Shown here one piece after another: positions 9,324-17,797 of a DNA stretch of 64,000 nucleotides (position 1 is its first letter; the number at the start of each line of letters is the position of its first letter). A program made the position numbers and the translations under genes. Source of the stretch: Acinetobacter gerneri DSM 14967 = CIP 107464 = MTCC 9824 (GTDB lineage: Bacteria > Pseudomonadota > Gammaproteobacteria > Pseudomonadales > Moraxellaceae). The stretch lies in NCBI RefSeq assembly GCF_000368565.1, contig NZ_KB849545.1:500813-564812 (forward strand), read 5' to 3'. The notes beneath the pieces are model-generated. The model saw only the letters and a list, made by a program, of their open reading frames with translations. It did no database searches and was not told where the DNA came from.

Positions 9324-9791
9324 TTATTCAGACGTTTGACCACGATTTTGCATTTGCTCAATCTGGCGACGGAAGGCTTCAACATCCTGAAAATCCTGAT
9401 AAACCGAAGCAAAACGAACATACGCAACATGATCAAGTGCAAATAAGGCTTTCATGACAATTTCACCAATGGTACGTGAACGCACATCTCGCTCACCCAA
9501 ACGGCGAATCTGCAACTGAATATCACTTAAAACGGTTTCGATTTGCTCTTGGGTCACAGGACGCTTTTGTAGTGCATGCATCAATGAACGACGCAATTTT
9601 GCCTCATCAAAAGGTTCGTTTTTACCATCAGATTTGGTTACTCGTGGCATCACCACTTCATAACTTTCAAATGTAGTAAATCGTTCGCCACAACAAATAC
9701 ACTCACGACGTCGACGGATCTGGCAACCTTCGGCTGCCAACCGTGAATCAATCACCTTACTGTCTGCGGCGTTGCAAAATGGACAATGCAT
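9324..9791 (-). CDS. nrdR: Transcriptional repressor NrdR
   Basis: ATP/dATP-sensing repressor of ribonucleotide reductase genes. The zinc ribbon uses Cys3, Cys6, Cys31 and Cys34 (MHCPFC and CICC), and an ATP-cone follows from about residue 49 to 139 (VTKSDGKNEPFDEAKLRRSL). The frame is open for ten codons upstream, but NrdR proteins begin MHCPFC or MRCPFC, so the ATG at 9791 is taken, giving 155 residues. It is the first gene of the leftward run nrdR-ribD-methyltransferase-secreted protein-ribE; nrdR next to ribD is a common arrangement in gammaproteobacteria. Confidence 0.95.
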   Translation of the reverse strand: MHCPFCNAADSKVIDSRLAAEGCQIRRRRECICCGERFTTFESYEVVMPRVTKSDGKNEPFDEAKLRRSLMHALQKRPVTQEQIETVLSDIQLQIRRLGERDVRSRTIGEIVMKALFALDHVAYVRFASVYQDFQDVEAFRRQIEQMQNRGQTSE

Positions 9792-9941
9792 AGTGGTTTT
9801 ATTGAACAAATCAAATTGCAATTAGTGTAGCAAAAATAATGAAATTTGTTGAGTGTCAGCAAGACTTATAGACCTAGATATAGAAAAAAAACAGCTCATT
9901 TGAGCTGTTTTCCACAAGATATTGATTGTTGCGCTTAAAAT

Positions 9942-11333
9942 TTAGTCGATACGTTCGCCATGTTGGCTCAAATCCAGACCCATACGTTCATCATCTCGTT
10001 CCACACGAAGTCCAATCACGAGATCAATCACTTTAAGTAAGATAAAAGTCACTACAGCAGAATATGCAATCGTCGCTAAGACACCTTCTGTTTGTACCCA
10101 AAGTTGATGCAACATATCAGCAGGCGCTTTTTCACCCATAATGAATGAGCTAGCAAATACAGCCGTCAACAATGCACCCGCGATACCACCGACAGCATGC
10201 AAACCAAAAGCATCGAGTGAATCATCAATTTTCAATACACGTTTTAGACCAGTCGTACCCCAGAAACAAACCACACCACCGATCAAGCCCATGATCAATG
10301 CGCCGCCTACAGTAACAAATCCTGCAGCAGGGGTAATCACAACCAATCCTGCGACTGCACCAGATGCAGCACCCAATACTGAAGCCTTACCACGAACTAT
10401 TTTTTCTACGATTAACCAAGCAATGGCTGCTGTTGCTGCTGCAACTTGAGTCGTAACCAATGCATAAGCTGCTGAGCCATTTGCACCTAGAGCAGATCCA
10501 CCGTTAAAGCCAAACCAACCGACCCAAACAAGGCTTGCACCCAAGACAGTCAAGGTTAAGTTATGCGGAGCCATAGATTCTTTGCCAAGCCCCATACGTT
10601 TGCCAAGCAAGACCGCAGCCACTAAGCCTGCAACACCAGAGTTGATATGTACAACTGTACCTCCAGCAAAATCAAGCGCACCGTCATTCATTAACCAACC
10701 GCCACCCCATACCCAGTGCGCAATCGGTGCATAGACGATAATGACCCAAAAAGTAATAAATGTAAGCCAAGCACCAAACTTCATACGATCAGCTACAGAA
10801 CCACTGATGATCGCAACAGTGATAATGGCAAAAGTCATTTGAAAGATAACAAATAATATTTCAGGAATCGTTCCACTCAGCGCATCAGTTGTAATCCCTG
10901 AAAGCATGGCTTTATCTAAGCCACCAATAAAGGCATTACCAGAACCAAAAGCTAAGCTGTACCCAATCACAACCCAAACGACACTGACAATCGCTGCCGC
11001 TGACAAACTATGTGCCATTGTCGATAAGACATTTTTTTTACGAACCATTCCGCCATAAAACAATGCCAAACCCGGAATCGTCATGAGTAAAACTAATGCA
11101 GTTGAAACTAAGATCCATGCCGTATCCCCTGTATCCAATTTTGGTTTTGCAGGTTCGGCAGGTGAAGCAGCAGGCGCTTCTTGAGGAGTGGCAGCAACAG
11201 GAGTCGTTGCTGAATCTGTTGAAACAGTTACAACATTTGACGCAGCAGGCTCAGTTACGGCATCTTCTGCCCATGCAACTGAACCACTGAGGAGCGCGCT
11301 TGACAGGCCGAGCGCAAGTAGCATTTTTTTCAT
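9942..11333 (-). CDS. amtB: Ammonium transporter AmtB with extended N-terminus
   Basis: Inner-membrane ammonium channel of the Amt/Rh family, about 463 residues. A signal peptide (KKMLLALGLSSALLSGSVAWA) is followed by an unusual Ala/Pro/Thr/Glu-rich stretch of about 55 residues before the first membrane helix (DTAWILVSTALVLLMTIPGLALF). Eleven membrane segments follow, with the conserved GMVRKKNVLSTM, the NSGVAGL and the FGLHAVGG histidine segments. The ATG at 11333 is chosen over a TTG four codons earlier; the upstream GGGGGA works as ribosome site. glnK lies 57 bases upstream on the same strand, the standard glnK-amtB operon in which GlnK plugs the channel when nitrogen is sufficient. Confidence 0.95.
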   Translation of the reverse strand: MKKMLLALGLSSALLSGSVAWAEDAVTEPAASNVVTVSTDSATTPVAATPQEAPAASPAEPAKPKLDTGDTAWILVSTALVLLMTIPGLALFYGGMVRKKNVLSTMAHSLSAAAIVSVVWVVIGYSLAFGSGNAFIGGLDKAMLSGITTDALSGTIPEILFVIFQMTFAIITVAIISGSVADRMKFGAWLTFITFWVIIVYAPIAHWVWGGGWLMNDGALDFAGGTVVHINSGVAGLVAAVLLGKRMGLGKESMAPHNLTLTVLGASLVWVGWFGFNGGSALGANGSAAYALVTTQVAAATAAIAWLIVEKIVRGKASVLGAASGAVAGLVVITPAAGFVTVGGALIMGLIGGVVCFWGTTGLKRVLKIDDSLDAFGLHAVGGIAGALLTAVFASSFIMGEKAPADMLHQLWVQTEGVLATIAYSAVVTFILLKVIDLVIGLRVERDDERMGLDLSQHGERID

Positions 11334-11390
11334 TGTGTCCCCCAACCTTTTTTTGCGAGTTATACAATACTCAGCAAACTTTATGCCAAC

Positions 11391-11729
11391 TTAAACAGCA
11401 TCTGGACCTGTTTCACCTGTACGGATACGGATCACTTGTTCTAGATTCGTTACAAAGATTTTTCCATCACCAATTTTGCCTGTGCTAGCAACACGAGTGA
11501 TTGACTCAATAACAGAATCCACCATGTCATCGCTGATCGCGATTTCAATTTTTACTTTAGGTAGAAAATCAACAACATATTCAGCGCCACGATAAAGTTC
11601 TGTATGACCTTTTTGACGACCGAAACCTTTCACTTCTGTTACGGTGATGCCTTGAACACCGATTTCAGAAAGTGCTTCACGCACATCATCCAATTTGAAT
11701 GGTTTTACAATTGCAGTTACGAGCTTCAT
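11391..11729 (-). CDS. glnK: Nitrogen regulatory protein PII, GlnK type
   Basis: Trimeric PII signal protein that binds ATP/ADP and 2-oxoglutarate and blocks AmtB when ammonium is plentiful. The 112 residues include the T-loop with Tyr51 (RGAEYVVDFLPK), the uridylylation site, and the B-loop TGKIGDGKIFV. Linkage to amtB on the same strand supports GlnK rather than GlnB. The start ATG is at 11729. The upstream region contains a sigma54-like promoter, in line with nitrogen-limitation control of this operon in related bacteria. Confidence 0.96.
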   Translation of the reverse strand: MKLVTAIVKPFKLDDVREALSEIGVQGITVTEVKGFGRQKGHTELYRGAEYVVDFLPKVKIEIAISDDMVDSVIESITRVASTGKIGDGKIFVTNLEQVIRIRTGETGPDAV

Positions 11730-11769
11730 GTTCTTTTCCTTCGGCTTCTTTCACCAGTAAGGTTATATG

Positions 11770-11785
11770 TTCAAAAATCGTGCCA
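11770..11785 (-). promoter_or_regulatory. Candidate sigma54 promoter of glnK-amtB
   Basis: Read on the minus strand: TGGCAC-GATTT-TTGAA, matching TGGCAC-N5-TTGCA except at the C of the -12 box. Transcription would begin about 30 bases before the glnK ATG, a fitting distance. The mismatch in the normally conserved GC dinucleotide lowers confidence, and I saw no convincing NtrC sites. Confidence 0.5.
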
Positions 11786-12018
11786 AAAATGCTCCAATGG
11801 TTGGGGATATCAAAGCATTTGTGACAAGCTGTCTTTATAACCTATTTTATACTCTAAGATGTAGATTAGGCTTCAAAAAAATATAAATTTTCTTGAACGT
11901 TTTACAATTTTACCTAAGAAAAATCGTCGTTTAAATTTTTTATCCTAAAGTACGAGATTCTATCGCTGTAAACTGCGTGCTACACTAGCAAACACTTTAC
12001 TTGGCATTTGGAATACCG

Positions 12019-12240
12019 ATGATTGAAGCATTATTGCAAGCGATTTTGGAACAAGTCGATCAACCCAAAAAAGATCTCGAACATAATCTTCGCGCACTGC
12101 TAAATGAAGCTGTGACAAAAATGGATCTCGTTTCACGTGAAGAACTTGAACGCCAACAAACGGCTTTAAATAGTGCAAATCAAAAATTAATCGCCTTACA
12201 AGAACAAGTAAAAACGTTAGAAACATTGCTGCAAAAATAA
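12019..12240 (+). CDS. ubiK: Ubiquinone biosynthesis accessory factor UbiK (BMFP family, YqiC-like)
   Basis: Small helical protein of 73 residues beginning MIEALLQAILEQ and ending in a Leu/Gln heptad pattern (REELERQQTALNSANQKLIALQEQVKTLE), the form of the BMFP/YqiC family. In E. coli the homologue UbiK assists the UbiJ-linked ubiquinone complex; that role is inferred from the family. The frame is open six codons further upstream, but the family start is Met-Ile/Leu at this ATG. It is 67 bases before comM on the same strand, an ordinary position in Acinetobacter-type genomes. Confidence 0.82.
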   Translation: MIEALLQAILEQVDQPKKDLEHNLRALLNEAVTKMDLVSREELERQQTALNSANQKLIALQEQVKTLETLLQK

Positions 12241-12307
12241 TTTTTGCGCACTTTTGGTGCAAAAATCACATATAACGATTAAAAATAAAGCAACACTTGG
12301 ATATTTT

Positions 12308-13795
12308 ATGTCTTTTGCAAAAATTAATACTCGGGGATTATTGGGTCTGCACGCCCCTTTAATAGAAGTTGAAGTGCATATGAGTCAAGGTTTACCTTCT
12401 TTGACCATCGTTGGACTCGCAGAAGCAGCCGTTCGAGAAAGTAAAGATCGGGTGCGCTCTGCCATCATCAACAGTGGTTTTGTTTTTCCCACCAAACGCC
12501 TGACCATCAATCTTGCCCCTGCTGATTTACCCAAAGATGGATCTCGTTTAGATCTGCCTATCGCGCTTGGCATCCTGATCGCTTCGGGTCAATTACCTGA
12601 AAATATCACAGATGATTATGAATTTGTCGGTGAATTGGCACTAGATGGGCAACTGCGAGCCGTCACTGGCACACTTTCTATCGCAATGGCATGCCAGCAA
12701 GCCGAACATAAATTGTTATTACCTCAAGATAATGCCCAAGAAGCTGCGCAACTTCCTGATATAGCGGTCTATGCCGCAAGCAGTTTACAGCAGGTTTGTG
12801 AGCACTTTTCAAATATGAACAAAATTGAGGCAACCATAGCTGAACGCTCACTTTTGGATCAACACTATCGCTCGGATTTAGCAGATGTTAAAGGACAGTT
12901 ACGTCCGCGACGAGCACTTGAGATTGCGGCAGCTGGCGGACATTCGATATTATTTAAAGGGCCTCCGGGTACAGGGAAAACATTATTGGCATCGCGTTTG
13001 CCTAGTATTTTGCCGCCTTTAAATGCTGATGAAAATTTGCAAGTCGCCAGTATCTATTCGATTGCAAATGCCTCACATCAGTTTGGACAACGCCCTTTTC
13101 GTGCCCCACATCATACAGCTTCTGCAATTGCATTGGTTGGTGGAGGCTCGCATCCTAAGCCCGGTGAAATTACCTTAGCGCATCTCGGGGTTTTATTTTT
13201 AGATGAATTACCCGAATTTGACCGTAAAGTTTTGGAGGTTTTGAGACAGCCCTTAGAATCCAAAGAAATTGTCATTTCTAGAGCTTCAAGACAAATTACT
13301 TTTCCCGCAAATTTTCAACTTATTGCAGCTATGAATCCTTGCCCATGTGGTTATGCATTCAATCAAGATTCTCGCTGTCAATGTTCCGCTGATGCGATTA
13401 AACGCTATCAAAATCGGATCTCTGGACCTTTGCTAGATCGCATTGATTTGCACATCGATGTCCCACCCCTCAAAGCACAAGAATTACAAGATGATCGTCC
13501 AGTTGAAAGCTCTGAAACCGTGCGGACTCGTGTCATCAATGCTTATCATCTACAAATAAATCGGCAAAACTGCCTCAATCAAGCCCTCTCCCCAAAACAA
13601 TTAGAGACATACGCAATACTTGATGACCCGTCTAAAAATATGCTCGAGATGGCACAGCAACGATTAAATCTATCTGCACGTGCTTATCACCGCATCCTAC
13701 GTGTTGCTCGAACTATTGCAGATCTTGGGCAAAGTGAGCTGATTCAGAGTATGCATTTATCCGAAGCCTTGTCTTATCGTGGGCAGCAGCATTGA
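12308..13795 (+). CDS. comM: ComM / YifB family Mg-chelatase-like AAA+ ATPase
   Basis: Hexameric AAA+ helicase-type protein that promotes branch migration during natural transformation. The 495-residue protein has the N-terminal ChlI-like domain (SFAKINTRGLLGL ... VEVHMSQGLPSLTIVGL), Walker A GPPGTGKT near residue 218, Walker B-like VLFLDELPEF, and the cysteine-containing NPCPCGY segment, followed by the Mg-chelatase C-terminal helical domain. The ATG at 12308 is used instead of an upstream in-frame codon because ComM proteins start MSF/MSL. The gene is uninterrupted; in A. baumannii this locus is the usual insertion point of AbaR-type resistance islands, none of which is present here. Confidence 0.95.
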   Translation: MSFAKINTRGLLGLHAPLIEVEVHMSQGLPSLTIVGLAEAAVRESKDRVRSAIINSGFVFPTKRLTINLAPADLPKDGSRLDLPIALGILIASGQLPENITDDYEFVGELALDGQLRAVTGTLSIAMACQQAEHKLLLPQDNAQEAAQLPDIAVYAASSLQQVCEHFSNMNKIEATIAERSLLDQHYRSDLADVKGQLRPRRALEIAAAGGHSILFKGPPGTGKTLLASRLPSILPPLNADENLQVASIYSIANASHQFGQRPFRAPHHTASAIALVGGGSHPKPGEITLAHLGVLFLDELPEFDRKVLEVLRQPLESKEIVISRASRQITFPANFQLIAAMNPCPCGYAFNQDSRCQCSADAIKRYQNRISGPLLDRIDLHIDVPPLKAQELQDDRPVESSETVRTRVINAYHLQINRQNCLNQALSPKQLETYAILDDPSKNMLEMAQQRLNLSARAYHRILRVARTIADLGQSELIQSMHLSEALSYRGQQH

Positions 13796-13861
13796 TAGGT
13801 CTATAATTATTTAATGGGTTTATTGTTATTTAATTGATTTCATCAGATATCTCTCACCCTA

Positions 13862-13884
13862 CCTTCTCCCACAATGGGAGAAGG
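13862..13884. repeat. Short intergenic palindrome of the CTCTCCC/GGGAGAG type
   Basis: CCTTCTCCC-acaat-GGGAGAAGG forms a perfect 9-bp stem between comM and the porin gene. It resembles dispersed palindromes common in Acinetobacter intergenic DNA and may act as a terminator, although the following T run is weak. A similar element lies at 56166-56186. Confidence 0.6.
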
Positions 13885-13946
13885 TGCTTTATGATATTTA
13901 TAGCGAATGGATGATGATTTTGGACTTTTAAAAAAAGCTCTAAAGC

Positions 13947-14729
13947 TTAAAAGGTTTTAGTTAAAGTAAAAACTGCGCCAGTTTCTACACCACGTTTGGC
14001 AGCGCCAGATAAACCATCAGTGTCGATATTGGTACCCACACCCGCAAGTTCTGCGGTCAAACCCGGAATTGATTTAACTGCATAATTTACCCCAACTTTC
14101 CAATCGACATAGTTATCTTTACCATCTGGCAATGCCTTTTTATCCATTGTGGTATACCCGACATTTGCTAGACCGCCAAAACCTGTATCACCAAATGGCG
14201 CAGAATATCCCACATTAAAATTCCAACTGTCTCCACCAACAGCCGCCCAATCGTCGGTATAGTTGACATTGGTCAATAAACTACTGCCTTTAACAAATAC
14301 ATCAGCAAAAGTTAATTTGAGATACCCTTCAGTCCAATTGAAATCATCCGTTGCGCTTGGATAGTTATATTCCACAATCCCGACATCTAAAACAGGTTTA
14401 AAATGTTCAGAAATATTGAGCGGTGTGCTAAAACCAATCGACGGATCCAACTCCAAATGAGGATCTTTGCCCTCAGCTACACCAAAATCGACATTCGAAG
14501 CAAATGCACTAAAATACAAGCCTGAAGTATGCGAAATCGTAAAGCTGCCTTGAACTGCAGGATCTGATTGGGTTTGCGTCATTCCACGAAAACGATAATC
14601 TGAAGTTAGTGCGGCATTGCCTGAAAAACTAAGACCTAACTTTGCCAATGCAGTATTGTCTTCTGCCATCGCCATAGTTGCGGATGATGATAATGCAACA
14701 AGTGCGGCTGCTTTGATTGAGAATTTCAT
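13947..14729 (-). CDS. TorF/Gcw_chp family putative outer-membrane porin
   Basis: Predicted outer-membrane beta barrel of the Gcw_chp (TorF) family, 260 residues. It has a signal peptide ending ATMAMA before EDNTALAKLG, then the family opening NAALTSDYRFRGMTQTQSDPAVQGSF, and alternating amphipathic strands up to a final TGAVFTLTKTF with the terminal aromatic residue needed for barrel assembly. The substrate is unknown. It is transcribed alone leftwards; a second member of the same family lies 0.5 kb away in the same orientation, but the two are clearly diverged, so they are not a recent duplication. Confidence 0.82.
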   Translation of the reverse strand: MKFSIKAAALVALSSSATMAMAEDNTALAKLGLSFSGNAALTSDYRFRGMTQTQSDPAVQGSFTISHTSGLYFSAFASNVDFGVAEGKDPHLELDPSIGFSTPLNISEHFKPVLDVGIVEYNYPSATDDFNWTEGYLKLTFADVFVKGSSLLTNVNYTDDWAAVGGDSWNFNVGYSAPFGDTGFGGLANVGYTTMDKKALPDGKDNYVDWKVGVNYAVKSIPGLTAELAGVGTNIDTDGLSGAAKRGVETGAVFTLTKTF

Positions 14730-15214
14730 CGGCTCTCCCCCATCGATAGATGTCTATTTATTTTGCTGTTTGATGAACTCAAAGACTGGATTGCAATTGC
14801 TATGCCAATTCAAAAAATCACCAACTCAAAATAAAAAATAAAATTTAATTTTCAAATCGTTAGATTGCTAAATTAAAAATTCATATAAATCTTCATCATC
14901 ATCAAAATGTTGGATATTGCCTAAAGAAACACTTAAAAATATATAGCTCATGTCGATCTCACTTTTTTGAAATAGTTCAAAAATGATCAACCATCTCGGC
15001 GTAAAAATTCTAGTTATATCTATTTGAATTACATAAATTTTATATAAAATTAAACACTGATTTTTCTAAGTAAATCACTTCGCAAGCTCTAGGCTGAACT
15101 GTCTCTTTTCTAATATCGTGTTTTGCTCAATATTGAATATTTTCAGGTTTTTATTTAATTTTTTGAGACAGCTACAATATTTTCAGTTTGATTTAATTCT
15201 GAACTGTTATGCGT
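14730..15214. other. AT-rich gap between the two porin genes
   Basis: No gene was found in this stretch of almost 500 bases. It should contain the promoter of the porin gene to its left. It holds a perfect 8-bp palindrome TTTTTGAA-atag-TTCAAAAA at 14964-14983 (operator-like) and a wide inverted pair CTGTCTC (15099-15105) / GAGACAG (15165-15171). Confidence 0.5.
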
Positions 15215-15253
15215 AAAAAAAGTGCATTATTGCTGAAATAATGCACTTTTTTT
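15215..15253 (-). terminator. Strong intrinsic terminator of the second TorF-type gene
   Basis: A run of seven As, stem AGTGCATTATT / AATAATGCACT and a run of seven Ts; symmetrical, so active in both directions. It starts 24 bases past the stop of the gene at 15277. Confidence 0.92.
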
Positions 15254-15276
15254 GAGAATCTAAATATTTTTAGATC

Positions 15277-16047
15277 TTAAAAATTATAATTTAAACCAAA
15301 AACCACATGATCATCAAAGTCTTCACCTGAACGATCTTCACCACCGATAACATAATCCACAGAAGCGACTAAGCCTGTATTGGCAAAGTGTTTACTCACC
15401 CCAATCCGAGCTTCATTAAATGCGAAATCTTTCTGAGTTTGCACCACTTCATCATCATGACTGCTGTTATAAGCTGTTGCACCAATAGAGGTATTTAAGC
15501 TGAAATCTTGTGGCAATGCATAGCTATACATCGCGCTCAGGTAGGTATCGCCAATATTTGAAGCAGATGAATCTGCGAGAGTTACTGCACTCAATAGGGT
15601 TAGATTTTTATAAATGAGGCTGGCTGTCAAATCATAAGAAGTTACAGGGCGCTTATCACCATTATCCGCCACAATGTTATTGGTATTGTGATAGATATAC
15701 GCAGTTGCCTGTACGTTATAGCTCCAGTTTTGGTTAATTTCATGACCATATGCGAGATATAAATCATTTTCAAAACCGAAGTTTTTATCTTCATGCGCAG
15801 GATTGTAGTCTAGCGTAGATCCCCAATAGCCGACTTTTATGCCACTTTTATGTGCATATTCAATTCCGCCTTGTGCTGCAAGGTCATCACTTTCTACCCC
15901 ACCGCGATAAATGTATTTTGATACAACGCCAATATTTCCTGAAATCACACCATTTGGTGTTTGGACAGACGTTTCATTTGCAAAAACAGCACCGCTCATA
16001 GCAAAAAATACAATTGCCACGCGTTTACTCAAATTTAAAATAAACAT
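15277..16047 (-). CDS. TorF/Gcw_chp family putative outer-membrane porin, second copy
   Basis: Another member of the Gcw_chp family, 256 residues. The signal peptide ends SGAVFA before NETSVQ, followed by the family pattern NIGVVSKYIYRGGVESDDLAAQ (the SxYxxRG motif) and beta-strand repeats to a terminal GLNYNF ending in Phe. It is separated from the first copy by half a kilobase and a strong terminator, and lies head-to-head with the OprD-type porin gene, so the two outer-membrane genes share a 291-base divergent control region. Substrate unknown. Confidence 0.82.
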   Translation of the reverse strand: MFILNLSKRVAIVFFAMSGAVFANETSVQTPNGVISGNIGVVSKYIYRGGVESDDLAAQGGIEYAHKSGIKVGYWGSTLDYNPAHEDKNFGFENDLYLAYGHEINQNWSYNVQATAYIYHNTNNIVADNGDKRPVTSYDLTASLIYKNLTLLSAVTLADSSASNIGDTYLSAMYSYALPQDFSLNTSIGATAYNSSHDDEVVQTQKDFAFNEARIGVSKHFANTGLVASVDYVIGGEDRSGEDFDDHVVFGLNYNF

Positions 16048-16170
16048 AAATTTTCGACAGCAGGGAGAAAAATTAAGAAAGCGATTTTACAGGTTTTTCA
16101 TACTATAGTGGATTGATATTTCAAATATATTTCATTATTTTTACGATTAAGTCTATATTTAAAAACACAA

Positions 16171-16203
16171 TTTCGGCATTTTTCAGCGAAAAAATGCACG
16201 AAA
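16171..16203. promoter_or_regulatory. Palindrome in the divergent porin promoter region
   Basis: TTTCG-g-CATTTTT-cagcg-AAAAAATG-ca-CGAAA folds back with two stems. It sits between the divergent porin genes and could be an operator or a leader hairpin for either. No regulator is identified. Confidence 0.4.
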
Positions 16204-16338
16204 TCTTATGCAAAAGTCGTATAACATTAGTGAAATAAAATTGATAAAAAACGTATCTTTTTTATAAATTACTTATACAATTTATCCATTTTCTGGGCAC
16301 AGTAAAAAAATTGTAATTTTTTATTTAAGAGGCACTCG

Positions 16339-17649
16339 ATGCTAAAAGCACAACAACTAACATTAGCGGTACTGATCCAAGCCGCACTCGTTTCAACAGC
16401 ATTTGCTAGTGAACAAAGCGAATCTAAGGGTTTTGTTGAAGATGCAGAAGGAACTGTATTATTCCGTACGGGTTATTTAACTCGTGATAAAAAAAATGGG
16501 ACGCCAGATACAAGCTCTTTTGCTCAAACAGCAATGGTTAACTTAGAGTCTGGCTTTACCCAAGGTCCTGTTGGATTTGGTGTTGGTATTATTGGCGACA
16601 CTTCATTTAAAATCGGAAACAATAAAAATGCTGGTAACGGCATGATTCCTCGCGAGACTCTTAATGGCGTGAAAGGTGCAGGCGATACCTATGACACTTG
16701 GACTCGCGGTGGCGGAATCGTAAAAGCACGTGTATCAAATACAACTGTACGTTATGGTACTCAAGTTTTAGATATTCCTGTATTTGCAAGTAACACAGCT
16801 CGTTTGGTTCCTGAGTATTTCACAGGTACTTTACTTACTAGCCATGAAATCAAAAATTTAGAAATCATCGGCGGTAAATTCACTAAAGATTCTTATTCAG
16901 ATCAAATCAACACTGACGGACGTAATCTTCGTAGTGCTTGGGTTTGGGGTGCTAAATATAAATTTGATGAGAACTTAACTGGGTCTTATTATGGTTTAGA
17001 CATCAAAGATAAACTTGATCGTCACTACCTCAATGCAAACTATAAATTACCTTTAGCAGATAAAAGCTCAGTAACTTTTGACTTAAGTGGTTACCGTACA
17101 GAATTTGATGCAAATGCGAGCACTTATTCTGCGACAGTTCCAGATGGTCAAGATCGTACAAATAATATTTGGGCTTTATCAGGTACTTATAATCAAGGTC
17201 CACATACTGTGATGTTGGCTTACCAACAAAATACAGGTAATGTTGGTTATGATTATGGTGAGAATGCTGATGGTGCACAAAGTATTTACCTACCAAACTC
17301 ATATCTTTCTGACTTCATCGGTAATCATGAAAAATCAGCTCAAATCCAATATAACCTTGATTTAGGGGCATTTGGTGTACCTGGTTTAAATTGGACTACT
17401 GCTTTTGTATATGGTTGGGATATTAAAGTTGCTGATTCAAGTGACCGTACAAAACTTATCTCAGACAATGCAACTGAACGTGAATTCTTTAACCAAGTAA
17501 AATATACAATCCAAAGTGGTTTTGCTAAAGATGTAAGCTTACGTGTACGTAACTCTTATTACCGTGCTAGTGCTGACTATCAAAAACCATATATCGGTGA
17601 CACCAACGAATGGCGTTTATTCCTTGATATTCCTGTAAAATTATTTTAA
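16339..17649 (+). CDS. OprD family outer-membrane porin
   Basis: Substrate-specific outer-membrane channel of the Pseudomonas OprD type, 436 residues, predicted 18-stranded barrel for uptake of small carboxylates or basic amino acids. It has a signal peptide ending VSTAFA, then SEQSESKGFVEDAEGTVLFRTGYLTRD, the usual OprD opening, and ends LFLDIPVKLF with a terminal Phe. AAGAGG precedes the ATG by seven bases. Followed by a strong terminator. The substrate cannot be deduced; the next gene, a serine/threonine dehydratase, lies beyond the terminator and is not obviously part of the unit. Confidence 0.88.
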   Translation: MLKAQQLTLAVLIQAALVSTAFASEQSESKGFVEDAEGTVLFRTGYLTRDKKNGTPDTSSFAQTAMVNLESGFTQGPVGFGVGIIGDTSFKIGNNKNAGNGMIPRETLNGVKGAGDTYDTWTRGGGIVKARVSNTTVRYGTQVLDIPVFASNTARLVPEYFTGTLLTSHEIKNLEIIGGKFTKDSYSDQINTDGRNLRSAWVWGAKYKFDENLTGSYYGLDIKDKLDRHYLNANYKLPLADKSSVTFDLSGYRTEFDANASTYSATVPDGQDRTNNIWALSGTYNQGPHTVMLAYQQNTGNVGYDYGENADGAQSIYLPNSYLSDFIGNHEKSAQIQYNLDLGAFGVPGLNWTTAFVYGWDIKVADSSDRTKLISDNATEREFFNQVKYTIQSGFAKDVSLRVRNSYYRASADYQKPYIGDTNEWRLFLDIPVKLF

Positions 17650-17671
17650 TCACTAAAATAATTTAAACAGT

Positions 17672-17700
17672 AAAAGCCTGCAATTTTGCGGGCTTTTTTT
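17672..17700 (+). terminator. Intrinsic terminator of the OprD-type gene
   Basis: AAAAGCCTGCA and TGCGGGCTTTTTTT form a GC-rich stem followed by seven Ts, 23 bases after the stop codon. Confidence 0.92.
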
Positions 17701-17721
17701 GTGAGTTATATTTGATATAAG

Positions 17722-17740
17722 TTCACTTTTAGCAAGTGAA
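17722..17740. promoter_or_regulatory. Palindrome upstream of the dehydratase gene
   Basis: TTCACTT-ttagc-AAGTGAA is a perfect 7-bp inverted repeat about 58 bases before the dehydratase start, positioned like an operator or activator site. The factor is unknown. Confidence 0.45.
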
Positions 17741-17797
17741 GCTTCATTTTCACGCAATAGCATGATAAATCTTCTTTTTTAATAAAAATTATGAAAT

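Noticed and set aside
8184..9324. FMN riboswitch upstream of ribD or ribE
   Set aside because: The intergenic gaps are too short (42 and 57 bases) and show none of the conserved RFN segments.
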